Part shown: positions 1 through 7,981 of the stretch, in pieces
Layout: each line of letters begins with the position of its first letter
How positions within the stretch are numbered: the stretch's first letter is position 1
NCBI RefSeq assembly: GCF_900009265.2
Contig: NZ_LR735029.1
Coordinates: 147,069-180,149, forward strand
Direction of reading: 5' to 3'
Origin: Planktothrix paucivesiculata PCC 9631
Lineage (GTDB): Bacteria; Cyanobacteriota; Cyanobacteriia; Cyanobacteriales; Microcoleaceae
Length of the DNA stretch: 33,081 bases
Program-made: the position numbers and the translations under genes
Notes under the pieces: model-generated
The model's input: the letters and a program-made list of their open reading frames with translations, nothing else
Told to the model about the DNA's origin: nothing
Database searches by the model: none

Positions 1-114
1 CCAACACCAACACCCGAACCCACGCCAACACCAACGCCCGAACCCACGCCAACACCAACGCCCGAACCCGAACCAACGCCCACGCCTACGCCCGAACCCA
101 CACCCGAACCTGAA
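1..114 (+). repeat. 24-bp tandem repeat coding for a Pro-Thr-Glu linker
   Basis: Units of 24 bp start at 1, 25, 49 and 73, with a shorter last unit at 97-114. Each codes for PTPTPEPT or a close variant. The units are nearly identical at the DNA level, so the linker length probably varies between strains by slippage. The array may continue upstream of the window. Confidence 0.85.
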
Positions 115-1194
115 GACCCAGACTGTCTCTGTCCCTCTTTTCCTGATTCTCCTAATGTTAATTTAACTCAACCTATCGATGGAATTTTAGGGAATGAACA
201 GGATGAATTATTATTCGGGACTGAGGGAAATGACTTTTTACAAATCTTTGGCGGGACTGATACTTTAATCGGTTTAGAGGGAAAAGATACCCTAATTGGA
301 GGAAGACAAAATGATATTTTATTGGGGAATAAAAGCTCAGATTTATTGATAGGTGAATTAGGAGAAGACACGATATATGGAGGGAAAGAAGATGATCTAA
401 TTTTGGGGAATCAAGGGAATGATATTATTTGGGGAGATGAGGACAATGATACCGTACTAAGAGAGGATGGAAATGATACTTTATTCGGTGGAATTAATAA
501 TCCATCTAATCCCGATAAAGATGGACTAGACTTATTATTTGGGAATGAAGGAAATGATTTAATTTTAGGAAATCAAGATCAGGATTCTCTCTCAGGACAG
601 GGGGGAAATGATAACTTGTATGGGGGGAAAAATGATGATTTAGTTGATGGGAATGGGGGTGATGATTTACTATTAGGTGATCAAGGAAACGATACCCTTT
701 GTGGCGGTGAAGGGGAAGACACACTTTATGGAAGTTTAGGAGCACAAACCGAAGCAAATGTGGGGGAAGAAGCCGATTTACTTTGTGGTGAAGGAGGCGA
801 TGATATTCTGTTGGGAAACGAGGGAAATGACACCTTAAATGGAGGTTCAGGAGATGATATTCTTTATGGGGGACAAAATAATGATAGCCTGATCGGTGGT
901 GCTGGTAATGATACTTTATGGGGTGATCAAGGGGATGATATTTTAGCAGGAGGAACTGGAAATGACCTCCTTATTATTGTGGTTAATTCAGGTCAAGATA
1001 AAATTATTGATTTTCAAGATAATCAAGATAAAATTCTGGTGAGTCTGAATGATAACTTAGATAATTTTATCCCTTTTGAAAACCTGAGCATCACCCAAGA
1101 TGGAGAAAATACCTTAATCCAATTTGAAACCCAGGTTATAGCTATTTTAGAAGGAATAAAAGCAGACTTAATCACGTCAGAAGATTTCTTTTAA
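1..1194 (+). CDS. RTX calcium-binding repeat protein, 3' part only
   Basis: The frame is open from base 1 to the TAA at 1192-1194, so the start lies outside the window and 397 residues are visible. Residues 1-38 are a Pro/Thr/Glu linker (PTPTPEPT units); a short Cys-containing patch (DPDCLCPSFP) follows. From about residue 60 to 322 there are many glycine/aspartate nonapeptides of the type GGxGxDxLxG or GNxGNDxIxG, the repeats that bind calcium and fold as a parallel beta-roll in hemolysin-type (RTX) proteins. The last 75 residues lack repeats and start with the usual cap-like pattern (DKIIDFQDNQDKILV). RTX proteins are usually exported by type I secretion and act outside the cell or as S-layer-like surface proteins; that is inferred here. 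The N-terminal part, which would define its activity, is not visible. No RTX transporter genes are next to it. Confidence 0.85.
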   Translation, partial: PTPTPEPTPTPTPEPTPTPTPEPEPTPTPTPEPTPEPEDPDCLCPSFPDSPNVNLTQPIDGILGNEQDELLFGTEGNDFLQIFGGTDTLIGLEGKDTLIGGRQNDILLGNKSSDLLIGELGEDTIYGGKEDDLILGNQGNDIIWGDEDNDTVLREDGNDTLFGGINNPSNPDKDGLDLLFGNEGNDLILGNQDQDSLSGQGGNDNLYGGKNDDLVDGNGGDDLLLGDQGNDTLCGGEGEDTLYGSLGAQTEANVGEEADLLCGEGGDDILLGNEGNDTLNGGSGDDILYGGQNNDSLIGGAGNDTLWGDQGDDILAGGTGNDLLIIVVNSGQDKIIDFQDNQDKILVSLNDNLDNFIPFENLSITQDGENTLIQFETQVIAILEGIKADLITSEDFF

Positions 1195-1202
1195 CCGACT
1201 CC

Positions 1203-2078
1203 TTAACGTCTTAAAAAATTCAATAATTCTCGATTCACGGTTTGGGGAACTTCCTGCTGCATCCAATGACCACAATCGGGAATTAATTTTAGTTTAAACG
1301 GGGCGGCAATTAATCGATCTAAACCTTCCGTGAGATGATGACTTAAAAATGAATCTTCCTTTCCCCATAAAACCAAGGTAGGAGAGAGGACTTGTTGAGG
1401 AGCTCGCACCCAATTTAACACCCAAATGGGCGGCCAAAATAAATGACGATAATAACTCATCGCCGCGTGTAATACCCCGGGTTTTTGTAAAGCTGCTTCA
1501 TAAATTTGAGTTTCTTCCGCACTAAAAGCGCCCTTACGAATCGCGTGTTCTCGCAAAGCAGTAGTGACAAATTCTTTTAAATTTTGTTGAATTAACCACT
1601 CAGGAATTCCTGGAACTTGAAAAGCAAAAATAAACCAACTGCGGCGAACTTGGTCTAAATTACTAACTAATTCTTGCACAAAACGATAAGGGGGAGGAGC
1701 GTTTAGAATCGCCAAACGATTCAGAGATTCGGGAAATTTCTGGGCAAAATGCCAGGCAATTAATCCCCCCCAATCATGCCCAACAATATGAGCTTTAGCA
1801 TAGCCCAAACGTTGAATTAAACCTTGAATATCAGCTACTAGGGTATCTAAATCATAGCCACTTTCGGGTTTATCTGAATCGTTGTAACCGCGCAAATCCG
1901 GTACAACGACCTTGAAATAACGAGCTAAAGCGGGGATTTGATAGCGCCAAGCGTACCAAAATTCAGGGAATCCATGTAGCAAAACAACCAGTTCACCCTC
2001 ACCTTGGGTAACCGTATGTAAACGAATATTATTCGTTTCCACAAACAGATGTGTCCAATCAGATTCTAATGTCACCAT
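1203..2078 (-). CDS. alpha/beta hydrolase, epoxide hydrolase type
   Basis: This 291-residue protein has the alpha/beta-hydrolase plan with an aspartate nucleophile, as in soluble epoxide hydrolases and haloalkane dehalogenases. Visible motifs are the oxyanion-hole HGFP (residues 35-38), nucleophile Asp102 in GHDWGG, a likely acid Asp242 in WGKEDSF, and catalytic His271 in DCGHW. The cap region holds a YYRHLFW stretch whose tyrosines fit epoxide hydrolases better than dehalogenases. The substrate cannot be told from sequence. I chose the ATG at 2078, preceded by GGAG only 3 bases upstream, because the typical family N-terminus begins there. An in-frame ATG at 2240 would add 54 residues that match nothing in the family and would overlap the upstream gene. 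Its 3' end is 8 bp from the convergent RTX gene. Confidence 0.85.
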   Translation of the reverse strand: MVTLESDWTHLFVETNNIRLHTVTQGEGELVVLLHGFPEFWYAWRYQIPALARYFKVVVPDLRGYNDSDKPESGYDLDTLVADIQGLIQRLGYAKAHIVGHDWGGLIAWHFAQKFPESLNRLAILNAPPPYRFVQELVSNLDQVRRSWFIFAFQVPGIPEWLIQQNLKEFVTTALREHAIRKGAFSAEETQIYEAALQKPGVLHAAMSYYRHLFWPPIWVLNWVRAPQQVLSPTLVLWGKEDSFLSHHLTEGLDRLIAAPFKLKLIPDCGHWMQQEVPQTVNRELLNFLRR

Positions 2079-2232
2079 AAACTCCACTATAATGCTAACC
2101 AGCAATTGCTGAATTTCCTCAAGGGAAGGGAGCCAGGCTAAACAGTTGTTTAGTGATTTTAGATGACCACCAACAGGAGTTAACTCCATCAACCTCATTA
2201 GATCTGTAGAAAGGCGATACGGGTCGCATTGT

Positions 2233-2583
2233 CTACGCACGCTGGGGAAGTTTGGGAGCTACCAGACCCGGGGACGGTGCACTTCTATAAATCACTAGAT
2301 TCGCTAACTCCTGTAACTGTTGAATGGCTTCGGCTCCTTCAAGTTTCATGAGTTCGCGATCATCACGCATTTCTGTCCAGGTAATCCCATAGTCCGATAC
2401 CAGAAAACGAATCAAATGACTTTCGCCTAAACTCACCATGAAGGAGGCACTATTCATCTGACCACCGCAGGTATAGCACGAAGCCAGATACCCCTGTCTT
2501 TCTAGCACCGTCGCCAGAGCTTGGAGGTTCATCACCAAGTCCTGTACAAATTTGCGGTGTTGTTCTGCAATTCTGAGAAACAT
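2233..2583 (-). CDS. conserved cyanobacterial protein with CYTCGG motif (DUF1815-like)
   Basis: A 116-residue soluble protein of unknown function. The stretch from residue 37 (CYTCGGQMNSASF) through LIRFLVSDYGITWTEMRDDRELMKLEG reads like the small cyanobacteria-only family I remember as DUF1815; the name is from memory and not verified. It has no membrane segment or signal peptide. The CxxC pair could bind a metal or be redox active, which is inference. The ATG at 2583 is chosen because AGGAGGAGA lies 5 bases upstream; an upstream in-frame ATG at 2631 has no such site. It runs in the same direction as the hydrolase gene, 154 bp ahead of it, so co-transcription is possible. Confidence 0.75.
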   Translation of the reverse strand: MFLRIAEQHRKFVQDLVMNLQALATVLERQGYLASCYTCGGQMNSASFMVSLGESHLIRFLVSDYGITWTEMRDDRELMKLEGAEAIQQLQELANLVIYRSAPSPGLVAPKLPQRA

Positions 2584-2954
2584 AATTCTCCTCCTATCAC
2601 CAAATCTAAGATTATTTACAAAATGTAACATAATCCTAAACTTATGGTGCTGAAATATTAATCTTAGTCTGACAAGCCTAAATTGAAAAGATCACCTCCC
2701 CACTGCTATAACTTGAGAATGTTTTGTAGGTTAACCAAAACCCTCAATTCATAAGGTATCTAAGAAAACAATCACCGTTTAAATTTTTCTGAATTTACCA
2801 CCCTAACCCACTTAAAATCCTGAAAGAATCACGGATTACCGGGAAAATCGGGTCTAAACCTGTTAAAAAATCTAATATTTCCAATAAGTTTAAACCCGAC
2901 TGATTCAATCTTTAATCGGTTGTTTCCGTTACTTCTCTCCCCTTTCCCTGAATA
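2584..2954. other. 371-bp AT-rich intergenic region
   Basis: No credible gene is visible. At 2616-2628 there is a small palindrome (TTACA, AAA, TGTAA) just upstream of the minus-strand gene starting at 2583, in a position where an operator could sit. At 2849-2859 and 2888-2898 there are 11-base inverted arms (CGGGTCTAAAC and GTTTAAACCCG, one G-T pair) that could form a hairpin about 60 bp past the end of the minus-strand gene at 2955. It has no U-run, so a terminator role is only possible. Confidence 0.4.
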
Positions 2955-3167
2955 TTAATCAATTTGCCACCAGCCCAATCCGGGGCCGATAAATCGAATC
3001 GTAATCCAGGCGACAACCAGTAAAGCAATCCCCAACCAACTGGCTTTAGTCGTGACTTCTACGAATTTTTGACTTTGATTTTTAGTAACGGGAAACCAAG
3101 GCGCAATTTTTTCGTCTTGGCCATAACGTTCTCCCATGTTGTCTTTTCGGCGTTTTGCTTCACCCAT
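2955..3167 (-). CDS. small single-helix membrane protein (DUF2839-like)
   Basis: A 70-residue protein that starts MGEAKRRKDNMGERYGQDE, a polar and charged N-terminus, and ends in one membrane helix (about residues 43-65, WLGIALLVVAWITIRFIGPG). This matches the small cyanobacterial family I know as DUF2839; function unknown. The basic N-terminus suggests it stays on the cytoplasmic side. No strong ribosome binding site precedes the ATG. It is 42 bp downstream of nagA on the same strand, so it may be the last gene of a nagA transcript. Confidence 0.75.
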   Translation of the reverse strand: MGEAKRRKDNMGERYGQDEKIAPWFPVTKNQSQKFVEVTTKASWLGIALLVVAWITIRFIGPGLGWWQID

Positions 3168-3209
3168 ATTTGTATATAAAAGTTAACAGTTAGACTTCTC
3201 AATTCGACT

Positions 3210-4457
3210 TCATTTTATTTGATTTTCGGTGAGTTGAGGAGGATTAAGCCCCCCGAATAGTCGCTGCCAATTCATATTCATCTTTTCCGAGGTGGAATCA
3301 AATTTCCATCGTAACAGTTGGCCGGCTGATGCACCGATTAGGGAAAACTCACCCAGGGCTTGGCGAGGAGCAATGGTGGCCAAGGCGATCGCCTCTCCTA
3401 CATCACAGCAATTCCACCCGACTAAATTTTTTACCCCCGTTAATAGGGGTAAGGTAGTTCCCGCTAATGTGCCATCGACTAAACGGGCTGTTCCCGCTTT
3501 CACCTCAATTTGTCGTTCATCCCAAGGATAAACCCCATCGGGTAGCCCTAAAGGAGCTAAGGCATCACTCACCAAAAACACGGGAATTAAACCTGTGGCT
3601 TCCCTGGGTTGGTTCATTCCCGACATCCGTAATAATAAATTAACCATCAGAGGAGAAATGTGCTCTCCATCGGCAATCAAGCCCGATTGAACCCGATTGT
3701 TAACCAAGGCTGCCCCCAATAAACCCGGTTCTCGATGGTGTAGACCGGGCATGGCATTAAAGGCATGAGTCACCATCGTTGCCCCCAGGGTAAAAGCCCG
3801 TTCTGCCTGGGGTGCTGTGGCTTGGGAATGCCCCAAACTCACAATTATGCCCAAATTTTTCAAATAGGGAATTATCGTGTCTGTGGGGTCTAATTCCGGG
3901 GCTAGGGTGATGATTTTGACTAGGTTTGCATAGTCTCCCAGAACCCGTTTGACCTGCTCCCAGGTTAGGGGTAATAAATATTCTTCAGGATGGGCGCCCC
4001 GTTTACTGGGATTGAGAAACGGCCCTTCCAGATGCACCCCCAGGATTTTAGCGGTGGGTTGATCGGGGGAAACGGTTTGGATAAATTCGGTTATTGTGGC
4101 GAGCGATCGCTGAATTTTATCGATGGAAGTAGTTACAATCGTGGGCATAAACCCATCAATGCCCTGCTCCCATAAATACTGACAAATTTGGGTCAATTTC
4201 GGCAGATCTTGGGGTTCTAAATCGGGAAACGCTAATCCCAATGCCCCATTAATTTGTAAATCGATACCCCCCAAGGATAGCCAATCTCCTTGCAAATCTA
4301 GGATATCAGTAGACGGGGAGGACAACTCCTCTACCATCGGTTGTACCCTATGGATTTTACCCTGGCGGATGCAAACCTGTTGCAAATTTTGGGATTCTGG
4401 GAGACGGACATTGATAATATCGAGGTTAACAGCGTCTGGCTGTAATGTTGTGCTCAT
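3210..4457 (-). CDS. nagA: N-acetylglucosamine-6-phosphate deacetylase
   Basis: This 415-residue cytosolic amidohydrolase would remove the acetyl group from N-acetylglucosamine 6-phosphate, a step in amino-sugar recycling from cell wall material. Seen motifs are [12 protein letters not shown] (residues 63-74), HLEGPFL with metal ligand Glu144, His210 in GHSQA, His231 in [16 protein letters not shown], and catalytic Asp298 in VSDALAPLG. Length is slightly above the usual 380 or so because of N-terminal residues. The ATG at 4457 is 9 bp from the divergent purE start, and no clear Shine-Dalgarno precedes it. With that spacing, the nagA promoter or 5' leader must lie within the purE coding region. 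Confidence 0.9.
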   Translation of the reverse strand: MSTTLQPDAVNLDIINVRLPESQNLQQVCIRQGKIHRVQPMVEELSSPSTDILDLQGDWLSLGGIDLQINGALGLAFPDLEPQDLPKLTQICQYLWEQGIDGFMPTIVTTSIDKIQRSLATITEFIQTVSPDQPTAKILGVHLEGPFLNPSKRGAHPEEYLLPLTWEQVKRVLGDYANLVKIITLAPELDPTDTIIPYLKNLGIIVSLGHSQATAPQAERAFTLGATMVTHAFNAMPGLHHREPGLLGAALVNNRVQSGLIADGEHISPLMVNLLLRMSGMNQPREATGLIPVFLVSDALAPLGLPDGVYPWDERQIEVKAGTARLVDGTLAGTTLPLLTGVKNLVGWNCCDVGEAIALATIAPRQALGEFSLIGASAGQLLRWKFDSTSEKMNMNWQRLFGGLNPPQLTENQIK

Positions 4458-4466
4458 GAGGAACCG

Positions 4467-5003
4467 TTGGCTTTGAACTCTACACCATTATCAATTAACT
4501 CTACTCCCGTGATCGGAATGATCATGGGCAGTGATTCGGATTTACCGACGATGGCCGAGGCGATCGCCATTTGCGAAGAATTCAACATCCCCCATGAGGT
4601 GGCCATTGTTTCCGCCCACCGTACCCCAGAACGGATGTTTGAATACGCTAAAACCGCCCATTTAAGAGGATTAAAAGTGATTATTGCCGGAGCCGGAGGT
4701 GCGGCCCATTTACCCGGGATGGTTGCTGCTTTAACTCCTCTGCCGGTGATTGGGGTTCCGGTGATCACACGGACATTACAGGGCGTGGATTCTCTTTATT
4801 CTATTGTACAAATGCCCGGGGGAATTCCCGTAGCCACCGTGGCGATCGGGAATGCTAAAAATGCGGGTTTATTAGCGGTACAAATCCTAGCCAGTCATGA
4901 TCCTGAACTCTTACAAAAAGTTCAAGACTATCGAGAAAATCTTAAACAATCTGTTTTAGAAAAACAACATCGTTTGGATCAGGTCGGGTACAGAGAATAT
5001 TAG
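4467..5003 (+). CDS. purE: N5-carboxyaminoimidazole ribonucleotide mutase (PurE)
   Basis: PurE catalyses the rearrangement of N5-CAIR to CAIR in purine synthesis. The 178-residue product has the class I motifs GSDSDLPTM (residues 21-29), SAHRTPERM with His51, and [11 protein letters not shown] at about 85-95. The C-terminus is about 15 residues longer than E. coli PurE. The only start that leaves room for the family N-terminus is TTG at 4467: an in-frame stop (TAA) sits at 4443-4445, no ATG lies between, and GAGGA at 4458-4462 is well placed as ribosome binding site. That site abuts the start codon of the divergent nagA. A second TTG at 4473 cannot be excluded. Confidence 0.92.
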   Translation: MALNSTPLSINSTPVIGMIMGSDSDLPTMAEAIAICEEFNIPHEVAIVSAHRTPERMFEYAKTAHLRGLKVIIAGAGGAAHLPGMVAALTPLPVIGVPVITRTLQGVDSLYSIVQMPGGIPVATVAIGNAKNAGLLAVQILASHDPELLQKVQDYRENLKQSVLEKQHRLDQVGYREY

Positions 5004-5068
5004 GGAGAAAATCAGAGATTTGCGGGAATTGATGTTGGGAACTCACAAAAAAATAGGATAAAAAAATC

Positions 5069-5575
5069 ATGATTACCCTTTGGCAGTCTGGTAGCGATCA
5101 CCCCGATAATACAACCCATCTCGATCTGATTCGTCAGTGGTGGGCATCCCTACAGGATCGGTCAATACAGTGGCAACAACGTTTGATTCCTACGGACGGG
5201 AATTTAAGCAATTTAGATTGGCAACCTCAACGTTTTGATGAAACCTTTAAGATCAAAAATCCAGAAATTCGGGGGATTACACTCTATTATTTTAAACCGG
5301 AATATCCCCAAGAACTGAATATTACTCCCCATAAGTTAGAACTGGATTCTCAACAAAAACGACTGTATATTTTTCCCCAATCTCAACAGCAAGTAGTAAT
5401 TCGAGTTGAAGGCTATCAACCTCCTTATCAAATGATTGAATTAACCGATCCCGATTTAGCCGTAGGCAATGGCATGATTTTATTACGGGATCATCAACAG
5501 TTAATTGATGTTAAAGTTAAGCTGAGTTCCGATCAATTGAAGTTACTAAAATCTAAACTCAATTCTATTCAATAA
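5069..5575 (+). CDS. conserved hypothetical protein, 168 aa
   Basis: I do not recognise a characterised family. The protein is soluble, rich in Gln, Leu and Asp, without signal peptide, membrane helix or cysteine motif. The middle part (about residues 70-150) alternates hydrophobic and polar residues with repeated prolines, as in a beta-rich domain (YIFPQSQQQVVIRVEGYQPP). The start ATG at 5069 follows an A-rich leader (AGGATAAAAAAATC) with a weak AGGA. It lies 65 bp behind purE in the same direction and might be co-transcribed. Base composition matches the neighbours, so there is no sign of recent transfer. Confidence 0.6.
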   Translation: MITLWQSGSDHPDNTTHLDLIRQWWASLQDRSIQWQQRLIPTDGNLSNLDWQPQRFDETFKIKNPEIRGITLYYFKPEYPQELNITPHKLELDSQQKRLYIFPQSQQQVVIRVEGYQPPYQMIELTDPDLAVGNGMILLRDHQQLIDVKVKLSSDQLKLLKSKLNSIQ

Positions 5576-5693
5576 TCAGTCTTTAAGAGGTTGAACTTGC
5601 CGATCAGTTCCTTGACATCCCTAATCGGGATGCACTACCATGTTCTCAATTGCAGACCTATCCTATAAATATTGGCAATTTAGGACGTTTCTG

Positions 5694-6305
5694 ATGTCAA
5701 AAATCTACAGTACAGAGGAACTGATCCAAATCTTAAAACAGGAGCGCCAAGCGTGCCTGAAAGGAGAGCGTTTGAATTTAAGGGCAACTCCGGCCGTCGG
5801 TAATCCAGTGGTTGATTGTTTTTTAAAACCCGAGGGCATTCAAAAGTTTACCGCCTATCAGAATTTTAAAGCGACAATCCATCAGTATCAACAAGACTAT
5901 CAAGTCTCGGGAATTGTTTGGCGAGAAATTAAGGTTCAGGAAAAAAGCCTCAAATTTCCAATTATTGATGAACAATTAATCGCTTTACCCGGGGATTTTG
6001 AACCCTTGAAACAATCAAGAATTGAGGTGTTAGAGTTTTGGCATGATGTGACGGTGGGGATGGATTTATATTTAAGTTTAAATGGGGGAAAAGATTATCG
6101 CCAGATTTGTGTTCAGGAAGTAGATGGAATTGTGCAACGGACGGAATGGGCTTGTATTTGGAAGTGGGAGAAATCGAGTTTTTTAGAAATATTATTACAA
6201 TTGGGTTGGGGACAACCGGCCGAAGCGGGCGATCGCCGAGGATGGCCCCATTCAGGGAGTGAAAATATTCACGCAGTTAAACCGGGTCAGCATCCGATTT
6301 GTTGA
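5694..6305 (+). CDS. conserved hypothetical protein, about 203 aa
   Basis: Function unknown. From the second in-frame ATG (5694) the protein begins MSKIYSTEELIQILKQERQ, a charged helix of the kind seen at the start of small cyanobacterial cytosolic proteins, and AGGA about 8 bases upstream supports this start. The ATG at 5640 would add 18 residues and cannot be excluded. There is no membrane segment or cysteine motif; the centre is mixed alpha/beta with several Trp residues (FWHDV, WACIWKWEKSSF). The last 30 residues (after LQLGWGQPAEAGDRRGW) look unstructured and include a HIP1 octamer (GCGATCGC) in the DNA. The gene precedes rpmB with a promoter-like sequence between them. Confidence 0.6.
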   Translation: MSKIYSTEELIQILKQERQACLKGERLNLRATPAVGNPVVDCFLKPEGIQKFTAYQNFKATIHQYQQDYQVSGIVWREIKVQEKSLKFPIIDEQLIALPGDFEPLKQSRIEVLEFWHDVTVGMDLYLSLNGGKDYRQICVQEVDGIVQRTEWACIWKWEKSSFLEILLQLGWGQPAEAGDRRGWPHSGSENIHAVKPGQHPIC

Positions 6306-6383
6306 ACAGAACTTCCGACGGAATCAAAATCAACACGAATAAGGCTAATGTAAGTCCTGATCAAAATAGTGAAGCCATTCATG

Positions 6384-6389
6384 TATAAT
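6384..6389 (+). promoter_or_regulatory. likely -10 element for rpmB
   Basis: A TATAAT hexamer stands 39 bp upstream of the rpmB start codon. No good -35 hexamer is seen at the proper distance, as is common for cyanobacterial promoters. GGAG before the ATG at 6429 acts as the ribosome binding site. Confidence 0.5.
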
Positions 6390-6428
6390 GGAGGTTTGGA
6401 CTTTTAATACAGTAAGCTGGAGTTAACC

Positions 6429-6665
6429 ATGTCTCGGATTTGTCAGTTAACGGGAAAGAGAGCCAATAACGGTATGGCCGTGTCCCACTCCCACCGTCGC
6501 ACCCACAAATTGCAGGAAGCGAATTTACAATGGAAACGGATTTGGTGGCCCCAAGGCAATCGTTTTGTGAGATTAAAACTTTCTACAAAAGCCATTAAAA
6601 CCATTGAACTCAAAGGCTTACAAGCCATGGCAAAAAAAGCCGGACTTGATTTGAATAAATTCTAA
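6429..6665 (+). CDS. rpmB: 50S ribosomal protein bL28
   Basis: The 78-residue basic protein matches ribosomal protein L28 over its whole length: [15 protein letters not shown] at the N-terminus, the SHSHRRTHK stretch, the [21 protein letters not shown] core and the KAGLDLNKF end. It belongs to the large ribosomal subunit. Length is normal for bacterial L28. GGAG lies 8 bases ahead of the ATG. It appears to be a single-gene unit, with its own -10 element upstream and a hairpin with a T-run downstream. Confidence 0.97.
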   Translation: MSRICQLTGKRANNGMAVSHSHRRTHKLQEANLQWKRIWWPQGNRFVRLKLSTKAIKTIELKGLQAMAKKAGLDLNKF

Positions 6666-6693
6666 CTGTAGGCAACTCATGATGCTTATTGAT

Positions 6694-6730
6694 GTAGGGA
6701 CACACAAAGTTGTGTCCTTACAACTTTTTG
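6694..6730 (+). terminator. hairpin terminator after rpmB
   Basis: The arms GTAGGGACACA (6694-6704) and TGTGTCCTTAC (6711-6721) pair with one G-T pair and are followed by AACTTTTTGG. The stem starts 28 bp past the rpmB stop codon, so it fits a Rho-independent terminator. Confidence 0.6.
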
Positions 6731-6773
6731 GTAGAGCTTCACAATTTTTTACAAATATACTTTCTTTGATTAT

Positions 6774-7517
6774 ATGAATCATCATCAATATGTTTTTATA
6801 GGGGGTTTACATCGGAGCGGAACAACGCTGCTGGCTAACTGCTTAAGAGAACATCCTAAAATTAGTGGCTTTAAAGATACAGGGGTGAGCGAAGATGAAG
6901 GGCAATTTTTACAGTCTGTTTATCCCCCAGCAATGGTTTATGGTGGCCCTGGTCGCTTTGGCTTTAATTCAGGTTCTTTTTTGAATGAAACCTCTGATTT
7001 AGCTTCTTCAGAAAATGCTCAAAAGATGTTTCAAGAATGGAGTCATTACTGGGATTTACAACGACCAATCTTATTAGAAAAATCACCCCCAAATCTTTTA
7101 AAAACTCGTTTTTTACAAGCTTTATTTCCTAATTCTTTCTTTATTATTATTTTACGCCATCCCATTCCTGTTGCTTATGCAACTAAAAAATGGAGTCATA
7201 CTCAACTCTATTCATTAATAAAACATTGGTTAGTTTGTTATGAACAATTTGAACGGGATCGACCGTATTTAAAACGTTTATTGGTTTTAAAATATGAAGA
7301 TTTAATTGAAAATCCTCAACTGATTCTGAATCAAATTTATACGTTTATTGGGGTTGAGTCAGTTATTTCAAATCTGAATATTTGTGTGGGAGTTAATGAC
7401 CGTTATTTCAACTGGTGGAAAGATAGACAGAATTTGTTTAAAGCTTTGTATACCGACTATATTCAAGTCAAATTTGAAAAAAGGGTTAATCGATTTGGCT
7501 ATAGTCTACGAGTTTAA
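6774..7517 (+). CDS. PAPS-dependent sulfotransferase family protein
   Basis: A 247-residue protein with the two signatures that bind the cofactor 3'-phosphoadenylyl sulfate: the 5'-phosphosulfate loop GLHRSGTTLL (residues 11-20) and the 3'-phosphate region around Arg128 in IIILRHPIPVAY. LLEKSPPNLL (100-109) and the LKYEDLIENP segment are also typical. The family moves a sulfuryl group onto sugars, peptides or lipids; the acceptor here is unknown. Given hpsA-C directly downstream, sulfation of an exported polysaccharide is a reasonable guess but no more than that. The gene is more AT-rich than its neighbours and has no clear ribosome binding site before ATG 6774, which may point to acquisition. 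Confidence 0.8.
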   Translation: MNHHQYVFIGGLHRSGTTLLANCLREHPKISGFKDTGVSEDEGQFLQSVYPPAMVYGGPGRFGFNSGSFLNETSDLASSENAQKMFQEWSHYWDLQRPILLEKSPPNLLKTRFLQALFPNSFFIIILRHPIPVAYATKKWSHTQLYSLIKHWLVCYEQFERDRPYLKRLLVLKYEDLIENPQLILNQIYTFIGVESVISNLNICVGVNDRYFNWWKDRQNLFKALYTDYIQVKFEKRVNRFGYSLRV

Positions 7518-7981
7518 GTAAGCTCAAGCTTAACTAGACTTCTTTTACGATGCCCTGATCACTTTTGTCCCTATGGGGGGCATTCTAGTTATAGAACATC
7601 CTCTATACTCTTAGGGATTCAGCTAAGGTGCGTCAGATCACAAAAGCATAAAGGGTTAATCACACAACTCCCCCAAGTAACCGTTTAACATAGATAGTAG
7701 GGCTAAATTTCCCTGAGAACGTGTCAGCAGCCTACTGTTACATTCTGGCTCAATTTTAAAAAAACTGAAATCCTCGGAGTATTAGGGAAAAGGTTCAAGA
7801 GCAAAGTGCTAAAACTAAAGATATGGATCTTTCCTATCTTTCATAAATCTTAATAAATTAGCAGTTGTACTCAAAATTAACAATGGGGTTAGCTTTTTAT
7901 TGTCCTAATTTTAGGCTGTAATCCTTGAGTTACCTTAAGAGTTAGCATCACCACCTGGAAATAATGGTTAGGTAGGCGTCT
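7518..7981. other. 464-bp region upstream of hpsA
   Basis: No gene is visible on either strand. The region must hold the promoter of the hpsA cluster, but I could not pick out a convincing -35/-10 pair. The segment is AT-rich with several short T- and A-runs. TAGGTAGG at 7968-7975 ahead of ATG 7982 can serve as the ribosome binding site. Confidence 0.4.

Noticed and set aside
1-114. CRISPR array
   Set aside because: The 24-bp units are contiguous with no spacers and lie in frame in an RTX gene.
2079-2240. 54-residue N-terminal extension of the epoxide-hydrolase-like protein
   Set aside because: Overlaps the preceding gene and has no family match; the start at 2078 gives the normal length.
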